Assembly (NCBI GenBank): GCA_003427395.1
Contig: BFEA01000259.1
Span: forward strand, 1,898,733 to 1,921,232
Length of the DNA stretch: 22,500 nt
Reading direction: 5' to 3'
From: Chara braunii
Taxonomy: Eukaryota > Streptophyta > Charophyceae > Charales > Characeae
The notes below the pieces were generated by a model, which did not search any database, was not told where the DNA came from, and saw only the letters and a program-made list of their open reading frames with translations. Within the stretch, counting starts at the first letter, position 1, and every line of letters starts with the position of its first letter. Positions 1 through 7,075 of this stretch are shown one piece after another. The translations under genes and the position numbers were made by a program.

Positions 1-811
1 CGTTATAGTAGTGGTAGCGTTAGCTAGTAGCCTTCGGCACTGGGCGCCATAGCTAGGATAGTGGTAGAGAGAGAGAGAGAGCTTGGGCGGAGGCCAGGGG
101 TACCTACCTGCAGCGCCGTTGCTCCAGCTTCGTCTTCAAGGTACCTGCAGCACAGCGCCATATCACAGGTTAGTATCTGGTTCGTAACAGTGAGAGAGAG
201 AGAGTTCTTCTTCCTCTTCTTCTCAGTCCACCATCTCCTTCTCTCCCTCTCAACCCTTGACTTCACTGCATTTGCAGACTGCGAGAGAAGAGATACCGAG
301 CTTGGTGATATCGGATCCAAGACTCGACTTTTTGGGATTCAGACCTGGCAACGAGGGGTTATTTGGGATCGGTGACAAANACTTGGTGTTAACGACACTC
401 CCATCTTCCTCCCTCCTTTCGTCTGATCCTTACCTCTTCGTCTATGCATGTCTGGACCTGGCGCTTTCTTNCTGTNTGCAGCGCCAGGCTCCTTCACACN
501 TGGTGANGGGTACGATGCATGTTTGGTCTGAGTTCAACCATCGGTTGGACTAGCTATCAACATTCTAGCAGTCTGTTTCGCTACTTGCTACTACGTGTGT
601 AAGGTCAGTCCTTGTCAGGTCAGTCTTTGTATCTAAGTCTTCCCTGCGCTATTCGACACTTTTGTATGTATGAGAATGCACATTGTCTGTCGAGATTCTA
701 CTCTCACCGCATTGTCCATTTCAGTCCTTTTCGTCACATTGCAGTTCCTCGGTTATTACAAACATCACATATCTGTGCATGTAACAGTGTGTGTGTGTGT
801 GTGTGTTGGCA
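1..811. other. Intergenic DNA with short GA/GT microsatellites
   Basis: No gene or transposon is recognised. Short (GA)n runs lie near 67-82 and 189-202, and a (GT)n run lies near 787-806. Ambiguous bases (N) occur near 380, 471, 477, 500 and 507, which suggests low-confidence assembly. Open frames here are short, start mostly at non-ATG codons and have biased composition, so none is called. Confidence 0.5.
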
Positions 812-900
812 GTGTTGCTAAATGGCACAAAAGTGTGAATGTATCCGGTCCATTCACCGCACCAGATACATTTGCCCATTTGATTTTTTTTTACCACGCG

Positions 901-935
<35 letters not shown>

Positions 936-1171
936 CCCCCCCTCCCCCCAAGAATCTGGACCCCAATTGACGGGAACCCTCTCCGCTCGGCCTCAGTGGG
1001 CCTTTTTCGATCGCGGCCGCAGTGGTCATGACCATGGGCCACGGTCACGACCTCGGTGACCGTGGCCGTGACCTCGGCGACCGCGGCCGCTGGGGATACA
1101 TAGGCGGGCGGCAGAGGGATCGGGCATGAGCGGGCCGCAGCAGTATCGTGCATGAGTAGGCGGCAGCGGAA

Positions 1172-1207
<36 letters not shown>

Positions 1208-1301
1208 AGATTAGCATGGTAAAAAAAATCAAATGTGCAGATGTATCTGAGGCAGTGAGCAGACCAGATACATTCACACTTTTGTGCCATTGAGCAACAG
1301 G

Positions 1302-1303
<2 letters not shown>
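812..1303. repeat. Large foldback: inverted arms of ~120 bp around (CT)n/(GA)n and a GC-rich centre
   Basis: The left arm (about 812-932) and right arm (about 1172-1303) are inverted copies of each other. Both carry the same order of blocks: a TGGCACAAAAGTGTGAATG block, a GATACAT block, a run of T's, then a (CT)n tract that reads as (GA)n in the right arm. The microsatellites sit on the inner side of each arm. The centre (938-1170) is GC-rich and contains its own perfect 12-bp inverted repeat, GGCCACGGTCAC with GTGACCGTGGCC (about 1038-1068). This looks like a foldback or MITE-like structure; no transposase is present and I could not define a target duplication. Confidence 0.65.

Positions 1304-1358
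<55 letters not shown>
1304..1358 (+). repeat. (GA)n microsatellite
   Basis: About 27 uninterrupted GA dinucleotides lie directly outside the right arm of the foldback. Confidence 0.95.
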
Positions 1359-1359
<1 letters not shown>

Positions 1360-1423
1360 CAGGAGTTCCCCGGCATGCTGTTGGTGGGCTGCTACTGCCG
1401 TTTGTTGACACAAACTGGGTACC

Positions 1424-1453
1424 GGCCTACCAGCCTACCAGCCTACCAGCCTG
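1424..1453 (+). repeat. Short tandem repeat, 8-bp unit CCTACCAG
   Basis: Three consecutive CCTACCAG units followed by a partial one. This is a simple minisatellite with no associated gene. Confidence 0.8.
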
Positions 1454-1548
1454 CGTGTGTGCACATTGAACGGGTCTACTCGGCCACATCTGCACCTGTC
1501 TGAAGGGACAATGGCCCAGGGGCAGACCCGCCCACATGGCTTTTTTAT

Positions 1549-1700
1549 TTATTTATAATAAAACCGGCTGAGACTGTTAGTGGTGTTGCTATGAGCATCC
1601 ACCGCTAACAGCCCAGCTGCTGGCTCCGGTCTATTGGTGGGGAGCTGCACCTGCTGGAAAACGGGTCCAGCGTCCCTCATACAAATGATTACTGATACAT
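1549..1700 (-). mobile_element. 5'-truncated LINE 3' end (same family as the LINE at 14349-16600)
   Basis: On the minus strand this shares a block of about 40 bp (GGGACGCTGGACCCG, then TTTCCAGC, then GCAGCTCCCCACCA; here 1636-1676) with the 3' end of the LINE near 14398-14439. After the shared block come a potential stem-loop (CTGTTAG paired with CTAACAG, about 1572-1609) and an A/T-rich tail made of AATAAATAAA-type units at 1541-1563. This is how a dead-on-arrival LINE copy usually looks. The 5' boundary on the high-coordinate side is uncertain. Confidence 0.55.
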
Positions 1701-1980
1701 GATTGAAAGAAACAGGAAGTATGGAGAAAAAGGAGTACTGCCTCTTCATGGCTGACTGAAATGCAGTCTCAAACTCATGCCGTGGGACCCTTCTGCAGGG
1801 CCGAGTTTGAACTGTATTTCAAACCCAGGCCCTGACTAAACTGCAAAAAATGTGTTTGTAATGCAATTTCTAAATGTTTTTGTGACCGCCGCGTAATTTC
1901 CCCCCACAAAAAAAGAGCATTCTTTGGGTCCGGTCCTCTGTTGTGTACGATCGCACACGCAGCACTACACAACATTCCGA
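1701..1980. other. Unassigned spacer
   Basis: No gene seen. It contains an imperfect inverted stretch (GAGTTTGAACTG and TTTCAAACCC, about 1800-1830) that resembles a short palindrome near 14147-14170, so an unclassified dispersed repeat is possible. Confidence 0.35.
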
Positions 1981-2257
1981 GGTCAGTGGAATCTTGGCAA
2001 GGCAATGCCCCAATGGGCCTCAGAGTCTCTCCACTATACAACATTCGAATGTATATTGAAAGGGGCGAATACCAGATTTGTGTGGGCTGACCCAACAGGG
2101 CGTACTGACACTAGCGATTTCCTCAATGAGGTCAGTGGAATTTTGGCAAGGTGATGGGCCTTGCTCTACCACACAACATTCGAATGTATCTTGAAAGGGG
2201 GCCAGATTCATGGCTGACCCAGCAGGGCGTCCTCACGCTAGCGATTTCCTTAATGAC
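1981..2257 (+). repeat. Imperfect tandem duplication, ~149-bp unit
   Basis: The block starting GGTCAGTGGAAT at 1981 recurs at 2130, a 149-bp offset. The two copies share the ACAACATTCGAATGTAT, GGGCTGACCCA/GGCTGACCCA and CTAGCGATTTCC segments. The second copy carries a deletion of about 14 bp. A third partial relative (ACATTCGAAATGTAT, about 2550) lies beyond the SINE, which suggests the SINE landed in or beside this array. Confidence 0.75.
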
Positions 2258-2342
2258 TCTGACTTGAATTAAAGCCCGACCGCCGACCGGGCTAAATCTG
2301 ACCGCAATCACGTCCAGAGCACAATAGGAAAGTCCGAGTGTG

Positions 2343-2356
2343 AGTGTGTTTTGATT
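2343..2356 (+). repeat. Target-site duplication, left side of SINE copy 1
   Basis: AGTGTGTTTTGATT here matches AGTGTGCCTTGATT at 2518-2531 in 12 of 14 positions, bracketing the SINE. Confidence 0.6.
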
Positions 2357-2517
2357 TTTAGTTTTTTCTCTTTTTTTCAACAACGCGATGGCCTTGAGAT
2401 ATCATCATATAACTGACCGGCCCGAGGTTTATTCTGTTCAGCTGATTGTATCTGATTCGTTCTTGGGTCTGCATTTCAACAGTTCGTGGGTGTACCAACT
2501 GAGCTAGGCTGGTTGGT
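2357..2517 (-). mobile_element. tRNA-derived SINE, copy 1
   Basis: Read on the minus strand, a tRNA-like head starts near 2517. It has an A box, TAGCTCAGTTGGT (2494-2506), identical to the D-arm consensus of many tRNAs, and a degenerate B box, GAACGAATC (2454-2462), about 31 nt downstream. The body ends in the family's shared GATATCTCAAGG block and an A-rich tail toward 2357. It is flanked by an imperfect 14-bp duplication. Two relatives lie at 3523-3715 and 21826-21973. Pol III transcription from the internal boxes and LINE-driven mobility are inferred from the family, not seen. Confidence 0.8.
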
Positions 2518-2670
2518 AGTGTGCCTTGATTCCTGGGGGCTGACTCTACATTCGAAATGTATCTTCAAAGAGAGAATACCAGAAATACCGATTTTTGTCT
2601 GTTTATTTAGAAACTTAAAAACTGGTAAGTTCTCTGGTTCAACTTGGTGAAAAAGAAGATCAGACATCAG

Positions 2671-2750
2671 TTAAAATTGGAATGATGCAGGGAAGATGAG
2701 CATGGCCCCTGCGCAAGGATGACGCACATAAGTAGAGAAATGGTTCAAAT
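2671..2750 (+). pseudogene. U6: U6 snRNA pseudogene (5'-truncated)
   Basis: The sequence follows U6 snRNA from the AAAATTGGAA segment through GCATGGCCCCTGCGCAAGG and GATGACGCAC to GAGAAATGG and CAAAT. U6 forms the catalytic core of the spliceosome with U2. The 5' stem-loop is missing. The ACAGAGA box, which contacts the 5' splice site, reads GCAGGGA here, and several other positions are changed, so this is not a working gene. No upstream USE or TATA arrangement for a plant snRNA gene was noticed. It runs straight into A/C-rich sequence rather than a poly-T terminator, which fits a retrotransposed copy. Confidence 0.85.
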
Positions 2751-2843
2751 TCAAACAAAACAAAAGCAGCCAAAAGGCCGCGAATGGTATGGATTAAATT
2801 CAAACAAAACAAAAGCAGCCAAAAAGCCGCGAAAGGTATTAAT
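2747..2843 (+). repeat. Tandem duplication, 49-bp unit
   Basis: The AAATTCAAACAAAACAAAAG...CAGCC...GCCGCGAA...GGTAT block occurs at 2747 and again at 2796. The first copy starts inside the last bases of the U6 pseudogene, so the duplication arose at or after the U6 insertion. Confidence 0.85.
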
Positions 2844-2889
2844 CTCTTTTTTTGGGGTAAGTATAAAAAATAGCACGCCGCGGTAGATA

Positions 2890-3015
2890 GTGGCGGGGCC
2901 CAAGTTTTGTAGCAAAAACACATCTTTCGTTGCAGGTTTCCAGGCCCCGGTAGTTTCACAGCAAAAACATGTGCCGGTGGGGTCCCACTTTTGTTGCAAA
3001 AATACATCTCTCGGA
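2890..3015 (+). repeat. Three imperfect short repeats around GCAAAAACA
   Basis: Three segments (about 2896-2940, 2941-2975 and 2981-3015) share the pattern GTTT/TTTTGT, then AGCAAAAACA or TGCAAAAATACA, then a C/T-rich end. They look like diverged tandem units. No function recognised. Confidence 0.45.
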
Positions 3016-3175
3016 CCTGACAACATTTCCGCTGGGAAACTTCGAAAACACGCTATTTCTGCAATTACCCCTTTTTTCCTTCTTGGAGTTTATCAATTAT
3101 TTTGGCTTGGTATGTGACGGTACGTCTTCGGCAGGATCTGGACACATTCTAGCCCCGTCATGGACAAGACTATTA

Positions 3176-3302
3176 GGGGCATACTCACACCGTGACGAGG
3201 ACTTTTTATCTGAAGCTCTGGGCGTGAGTGCGGTGAGATTGATCCTGGTTTGGCCGTCATTGCTATCAAATGCATTGAGGAAAGTCCTGTTGTGAGTAGC
3301 CC
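3176..3302. mobile_element. Possible small TIR element (GGGCATACTCACAC family)
   Basis: The left end GGGGCATACTCACAC (3176) matches the TIR of the elements at 4341 and 6065. The right end TTGTGAGTAGCCC (to 3302) is an imperfect inverted match. The flanks are TTA on the left and TAA on the right, so the target duplication is not exact. The call is tentative. Confidence 0.35.
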
Positions 3303-3409
3303 TAACTTCCCGTAAGCCTGGTCAGCATGCAACCAGTAGTCAGCATGTCCAGGTGAAAGTCGTGTACTTGCGCAGGTACCAATCCAGGTGTGCTCTGACT
3401 GAGGTTCTT

Positions 3410-3464
3410 GCTTCTTTCTTTCTTTCTTTCTTTCCTTCTCCTCCCCCCCCCCCCCCCCCCCCCC
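3410..3464 (+). repeat. (CTTT)n and poly-C tract
   Basis: About five CTTT units are followed by a C-rich stretch and a run of about 22 C's (3443-3464). Confidence 0.9.
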
Positions 3465-3522
3465 TTGAATGTCAGCTTTATTTACAATGCTGGGAACCGC
3501 CCAGTGTCCCTTACACAGTTTT

Positions 3523-3715
3523 TTTTCGGTTTTATTTTTACAGCCTTGAGATATCATCTTTGAACTGACTGGCCCTATCATCTTTGAACTGACTGGCCCC
3601 AGGTTATTCAGAATTATATTACTTTATTCATCTGATTGCAACTGGATTAGAACTTTGGTCTGTATTTGACCAGTGTGTTGGTGGACCAACTGAGCTAGGC
3701 TTGTTGGTCGCTTAC
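3523..3715 (-). mobile_element. tRNA-derived SINE, copy 2
   Basis: Same family and orientation as the copy at 2357-2517. The A box TAGCTCAGTTGGT is intact (3685-3697) and a B box with one change, GTTCTAATCC, lies at 3644-3653. The 3' part has GATATCTCAAGG and then an A-rich tail (minus strand) near 3523-3543. An 11-bp duplication, TACACAGTTTT, flanks it at 3512-3522 and 3716-3726. Within the body a 24-bp segment (TATCATCTTTGAACTGACTGGCCC type) is tandemly doubled at about 3552-3598, absent from the other copies. Confidence 0.82.
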
Positions 3716-3730
3716 TACACAGTTTTGGTT

Positions 3731-3904
3731 CACCAGTGGAAGGCATCATCGATCCAGCATAACCCTGGTCAGGAATTATCAGTGAAAAAAGAAAGCAACG
3801 TAAACAAAATCAACCATCACCAGTGGAAGGCATCATCGATCCAGCATAACCCTGGTCCGGAATTATCAGTGAAAAAAGAAAGCAACGTAAACAAAATCAA
3901 CCAT
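3731..3904 (+). repeat. Near-perfect tandem duplication, 87-bp unit
   Basis: Units at 3731-3817 and 3818-3904 differ at about one position. The duplication starts five bases after the target-site repeat of SINE copy 2. Near identity implies a recent event. Confidence 0.93.
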
Positions 3905-3934
3905 CAGCTAAAAGTATGGAGCGGGCCATTTATA

Positions 3935-4053
3935 GGGCCTCGCTCCACTGCTGACCACATGCAAAAAATGCAAAATATGAGGTCCAGCTTCCCATGTTCC
4001 AGCAGAAGATGCATTCTCATTTGGCATAATTAGTGCATAGTGGAGTGAGGCCC
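3935..4053. mobile_element. MITE, GGGCCTCGCTCCACT family, copy A1
   Basis: The 119-bp element has terminal inverted repeats GGGCCTCGCTCCACT (left) and AGTGGAGTGAGGCCC (right), and is flanked by ATA on both sides (3932-3934 and 4054-4056). Terminal GGGC plus a 3-bp AT-rich target duplication is the pattern of PIF/Harbinger-type MITEs. No coding capacity. Relatives are at 4200-4329 and 13538-13654. Confidence 0.78.
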
Positions 4054-4199
4054 ATAGTATGCACTTTTTCCGAAGATATAAATAGCCTTCAAACGTCAGG
4101 AACAAGTGTCTCGGAGTCGCCCTGTGGGGCAGTGTCAGCCCTGTGTCCAGTCAACTCCCAAGGCCCTCTCTTCACCTTCCCCAAAAAAGAGAGGCCTAT

Positions 4200-4329
4200 G
4201 GGCCTCGCCAGAGCCGCCACACCACTCACCAAATGTGAAAAAGGCAAAATATGGCATGCACATCTTTCCATGTTGTATGGGAAAATTCATTCTCATTTTG
4301 CACATTTTGGGAGTGAAGCCGCAAGGCCC
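4200..4329. mobile_element. MITE, GGGCCTCGC family, copy A2
   Basis: The 130-bp element starts GGGCCTCGCCAGAGCCGC and ends GCCGCAAGGCCC, with TAT on both sides (4197-4199 and 4330-4332). The subterminal AAATGTG and CACATTTTGGGAGTG also pair. The interior GGCATGCACATCTTTCCATG is shared with the foldback near 13570. Non-autonomous, PIF/Harbinger-like by its ends. Confidence 0.75.
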
Positions 4330-4340
4330 TATCACCCTCA

Positions 4341-4875
4341 GGGCATACTCACACTGCGATCCATGTTCCCAAAATCACAAATAAAAACGTCCACGGCAGG
4401 CCACATAATACTTCCCGAATCCCCAATTGCATTATCCTGTGCCCAATTGTCAGCGGCCTGGGAAGCCTCGGGGCATGGGATTTTGTGGTCACCTCTGGAG
4501 GTGACCGCAAATGCTTATTTGTTTTTCTGAATTTGCTTTGGAAATTGGCCAAAATTCGTTCACAAAAGTTCTTGCAAGATTCGGACGTGGAGGCATGAAG
4601 GTGCGCAGAAGGCAAATACATATATATAGATATTCTGTTTGTGACGATATATATATATCATCAAATATATGTATATATATGCACAGTTTAGGGGTGCTGC
4701 TGTGTCACCTTCGAAGCACCAAATCCCCATTTCCCCACAAGGTCACAACCTTGCCCTACTTAGTAATCCTAAAGCAGTGTGACCACTGGTATCATGTGGC
4801 ATGCCTAAAACCACAAATCCCACTTTCCCAAACCCACATACTTTGTGGTTTTAGGGTCGCAGTGTAAGTATGCCC
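4341..4875. mobile_element. TIR element B1 (GGGCATACTCACACTGCG)
   Basis: The 535-bp element has the left end GGGCATACTCACACTGCGA and the right end TCGCAGTGTAAGTATGCCC, a terminal inverted repeat of about 19 bp with one mismatch. It is flanked by TCA on both sides (4338-4340 and 4876-4878). It contains a perfect palindrome (4487-4506) and an AT dinucleotide region near 4619-4680. No transposase. It sits only 8 bp from the target duplication of the preceding MITE. The ends fit a PIF/Harbinger-like non-autonomous family. Confidence 0.75.
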
Positions 4876-5129
4876 TCAAAGAAGAAGAAGAAGAAGAGAC
4901 ACATCACATTACGAGTTTTTTTTCTTAATGCTTCGTGCATTTTTCTTTAAACCACCAGTACCTGGCCCAGCTATCGAGTCCGAGCCTCGGCCGACCGGTA
5001 CGCCAATCCGTGCCGAGGCTGGGACTACCGGGCGCAGGCATCCCGAATGTCCATGTGAAGCGGACGAAAAAAATGGTAAAAAAAAAAGAAGAAAAAAAAA
5101 GAAATAAGAAAATAAATGGGTTCATCCTC

Positions 5130-5234
5130 TCCCTCTCTCTCTCTCTCTCTTTCTCTCGTTTCGAATACACTAAACGGGAACGCATCTTCCCACGATAAGC
5201 GGGAAGATGCGTTCCCGTTCACTGTTTCGAAACG

Positions 5235-5260
<26 letters not shown>
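5130..5260. repeat. Foldback FB1 flanked by (CT)n and (GA)n
   Basis: The arm AACGGGAACGCATCTTCCC (about 5173-5191) pairs perfectly with GGGAAGATGCGTTCCCGTT (about 5201-5219), with a 9-nt loop. Outer CGTTTCGAA/TTCGAAACG blocks pair too, and the flanking (CT)n on the left and (GA)n on the right extend the hairpin. An extruded stem of more than 50 bp is possible. Confidence 0.88.
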
Positions 5261-5277
<17 letters not shown>

Positions 5278-5311
5278 CGGCGACCTGCACGGAGGGTTGC
5301 GGTGAACTCNC

Positions 5312-5319
<8 letters not shown>

Positions 5320-5343
<24 letters not shown>

Positions 5344-5420
5344 GCTCGTTTCGAGAAACCAAACGGGAATGCATCTTCCCGCGATAGCGCAAGGATGCAT
5401 TCCCGTTTCGTATTCCGAAA

Positions 5421-5463
<43 letters not shown>
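5320..5463. repeat. Foldback FB2 flanked by (CT)n on both sides
   Basis: A diverged second copy of FB1. The arm AAACGGGAATGCATCTTCCC (about 5359-5378) pairs imperfectly with GGATGCATTCCCGTTT (about 5393-5408). It is bordered by CGTTTCGAG and CCGAAACGA blocks, then CT tracts. An N base lies at 5310, in the GC-rich spacer between FB1 and FB2. Confidence 0.83.
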
Positions 5464-5467
<4 letters not shown>

Positions 5468-5689
5468 ACTTCGGCTGTTTTTCTGTTGTTGTTTTTTTCG
5501 TTTGACATGTGTATTTCATTTTTTTTTTCCTTTCTTTTCTTATTTTTTCCTCTACTGTGTCGTTCCTACAGAAGCCGGGCCCGGCGTCCGCGCTACGACC
5601 GGGCCTTCCCTTGGCCGACCCCCCTAAGGCTGCGGCGCGTATACGGGAAGGCCCGCGGCCGATAGCTGAGCGAGGTACTGGTGGTTTAA

Positions 5690-5911
5690 TTTCTCTTTAT
5701 TCTTGCTTTCTCTGTGCATTGTTTGCTGGTTCTTTGCCTTACAAAGTTACAATGGAATAGAATGATTGCCTTCAAAGTTGAAACTTCAAAGCATACTCAC
5801 ATGATGTACAAAATGGGAACATGGAAACATACATGGCCAAAAGTTATATTTTGTGAATGTGGTGAGTGGTGGATCGAGGCGACGAGGCCCTTATTCTGGG
5901 CGCTGAGGTAG
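5690..5911. other. Spacer between two TTAA elements
   Basis: No gene, RNA or repeat recognised in this stretch. Confidence 0.4.
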
Positions 5912-6391
5912 TTAAACCACCAGTACTTGGCCCAGCTATAGGCTGTAGGCGTGTCCCATTAACGCGCCGCATTTGGGGGGGGTCGTTCACGTGAACGGCC
6001 AGTCGGTGAGAATTGCGACGTAGAAGAGCAAGAACCAAAAAAAAGAAAAGAACTACTGTTCTAAGGGCACACTCACACTGCGGTACCAAATCCGTAGAAT
6101 CCCCCAAATCCCCCCAAAATAGTATCAGGGGGTACTCACAGGTTCCGCATTTTCGCAAACTTTAAGTGCTTATTCATGAACCCTTTTGTCAGCGGCCTGA
6201 AGGGCCGCGGGGTTGGGAAAATGCGGTAACCTCTCGAGGTTAGCGCAAATTCCTTAATATTCAAAATGAAAAGAAAGTCGGCGGGATATCAATTGAGAAA
6301 GGGGAATTGGGGAAAATGGGGACTTCGCGGACCGGTCAGACGCGCATGTGGCTTTTTTTGTCACTTTCCCTGCATGCACGGTTTGTCTTTA

Positions 6392-6767
6392 GCCTGGCCA
6401 TGCAGTTTGTCATCGTTCGCAAAGTCCAGTCTTTTCCATTTCGGGCCCCAACCACCCTCCGCGCGTTTTCACATTTGCTTCCCCCCCATGGTCCGCCCTC
6501 ATTTCCACCTGTCCCAAGAATGGGACGAGAGATAGATTCCCTCACCTTGCACGAACCAGCACTTTTTTTCCTTTTTTTTGCCTGGCCATGCAGTTTGTCA
6601 TCGTTNGCAAAGTCCAGGCTTTTCCATTTCGGGCCCCAACCACCCTCCGCGCGTTTTCACATTTGCTTCCCCCCCATGGTCCGCCCTCATTTCCACCTGT
6701 CCCAAGAATGGGACGACAGATAGATTCCCTCACCTTGCACGAACCAGCACTTTTTTTCCTTTTTTTC
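6392..6767 (+). repeat. Tandem duplication, 188-bp unit
   Basis: Copies at 6392-6579 and 6580-6767 are nearly identical. They differ by a few substitutions, by an N at 6606 and by the length of the terminal T-run. Open frames across the unit exist in both copies but are low-complexity and unlike any protein I know. Confidence 0.95.
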
Positions 6768-7000
6768 GGTCGAGTTCCCTTTGGCCCTTTTTTGTGAAAG
6801 CATGCGATCTACAAACCCTTTCGGATACATCATGGATAATCGTACATATGACTATCATGCAGCCCCCTATTTCGCCCGGATGCGTCCATGTCCGGTAGAC
6901 ATGAAGGAATGTGTGCTAAATATCTCGCCACGTACCTTGCCACGAAAATACAGTGTTCATTGCACTCATAGGGTGTCCATTTCTTCGAGACTCCTGTGAT

Positions 7001-7075
7001 CGCGCTGGTCGCTAAAGCCCCTCCCCCCACACTGCGGCCTTTACCCCCAGACTCTCGTAAAGAACTTGCGACCAG
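7001..7075. repeat. Inverted repeat within element B2
   Basis: CGCGCTGGTCGC near 7001 pairs with GCGACCAGCGCG near 7064, around a C-rich loop of about 50 nt containing CACTGCGGCC. It may be a subterminal hairpin or a relic of another insertion. Confidence 0.6.

Larger units (their letters stand above)
4951..5685. mobile_element. TTAA-flanked TIR element T1 with microsatellite/foldback cargo
   Basis: The ends ACCACCAGTACCTGGCCCAG (left) and its near-complement at 5653-5685 form a TIR of about 30 bp, and TTAA lies on both sides (4947-4950 and 5686-5689). TTAA target sites are typical of piggyBac-type transposons, but these TIRs do not start with the usual CCY, so the superfamily is uncertain. 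The interior is mostly (CT)n/(GA)n tracts around two short foldbacks. No transposase frame is present. Confidence 0.68.

Noticed and set aside
1026-1469. Open frames of Leu-Ser or Arg-Glu repeats across the GA/CT tracts
   Set aside because: They are translations of dinucleotide repeats, present on both strands with non-ATG starts.
2494-2506. Functional tRNA gene
   Set aside because: Only A- and B-box similarity remains; there is no cloverleaf acceptor or anticodon arm, and the copy has a SINE body, tail and target duplication.
3731-3904. CRISPR-like array from repeated units
   Set aside because: Only two adjacent copies of 87 bp with no spacers, in a eukaryotic setting.
5116-5508. Overlapping open frames on both strands in the CT/GA foldbacks
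   Set aside because: Low-complexity translation of palindromes and microsatellites; includes an N.
6266-6898. Open frames of 89-138 residues across the 188-bp duplication
   Set aside because: Several frames are open at once, there is no domain, composition is low-complexity and an N occurs; explained by duplication in GC/C-rich DNA.
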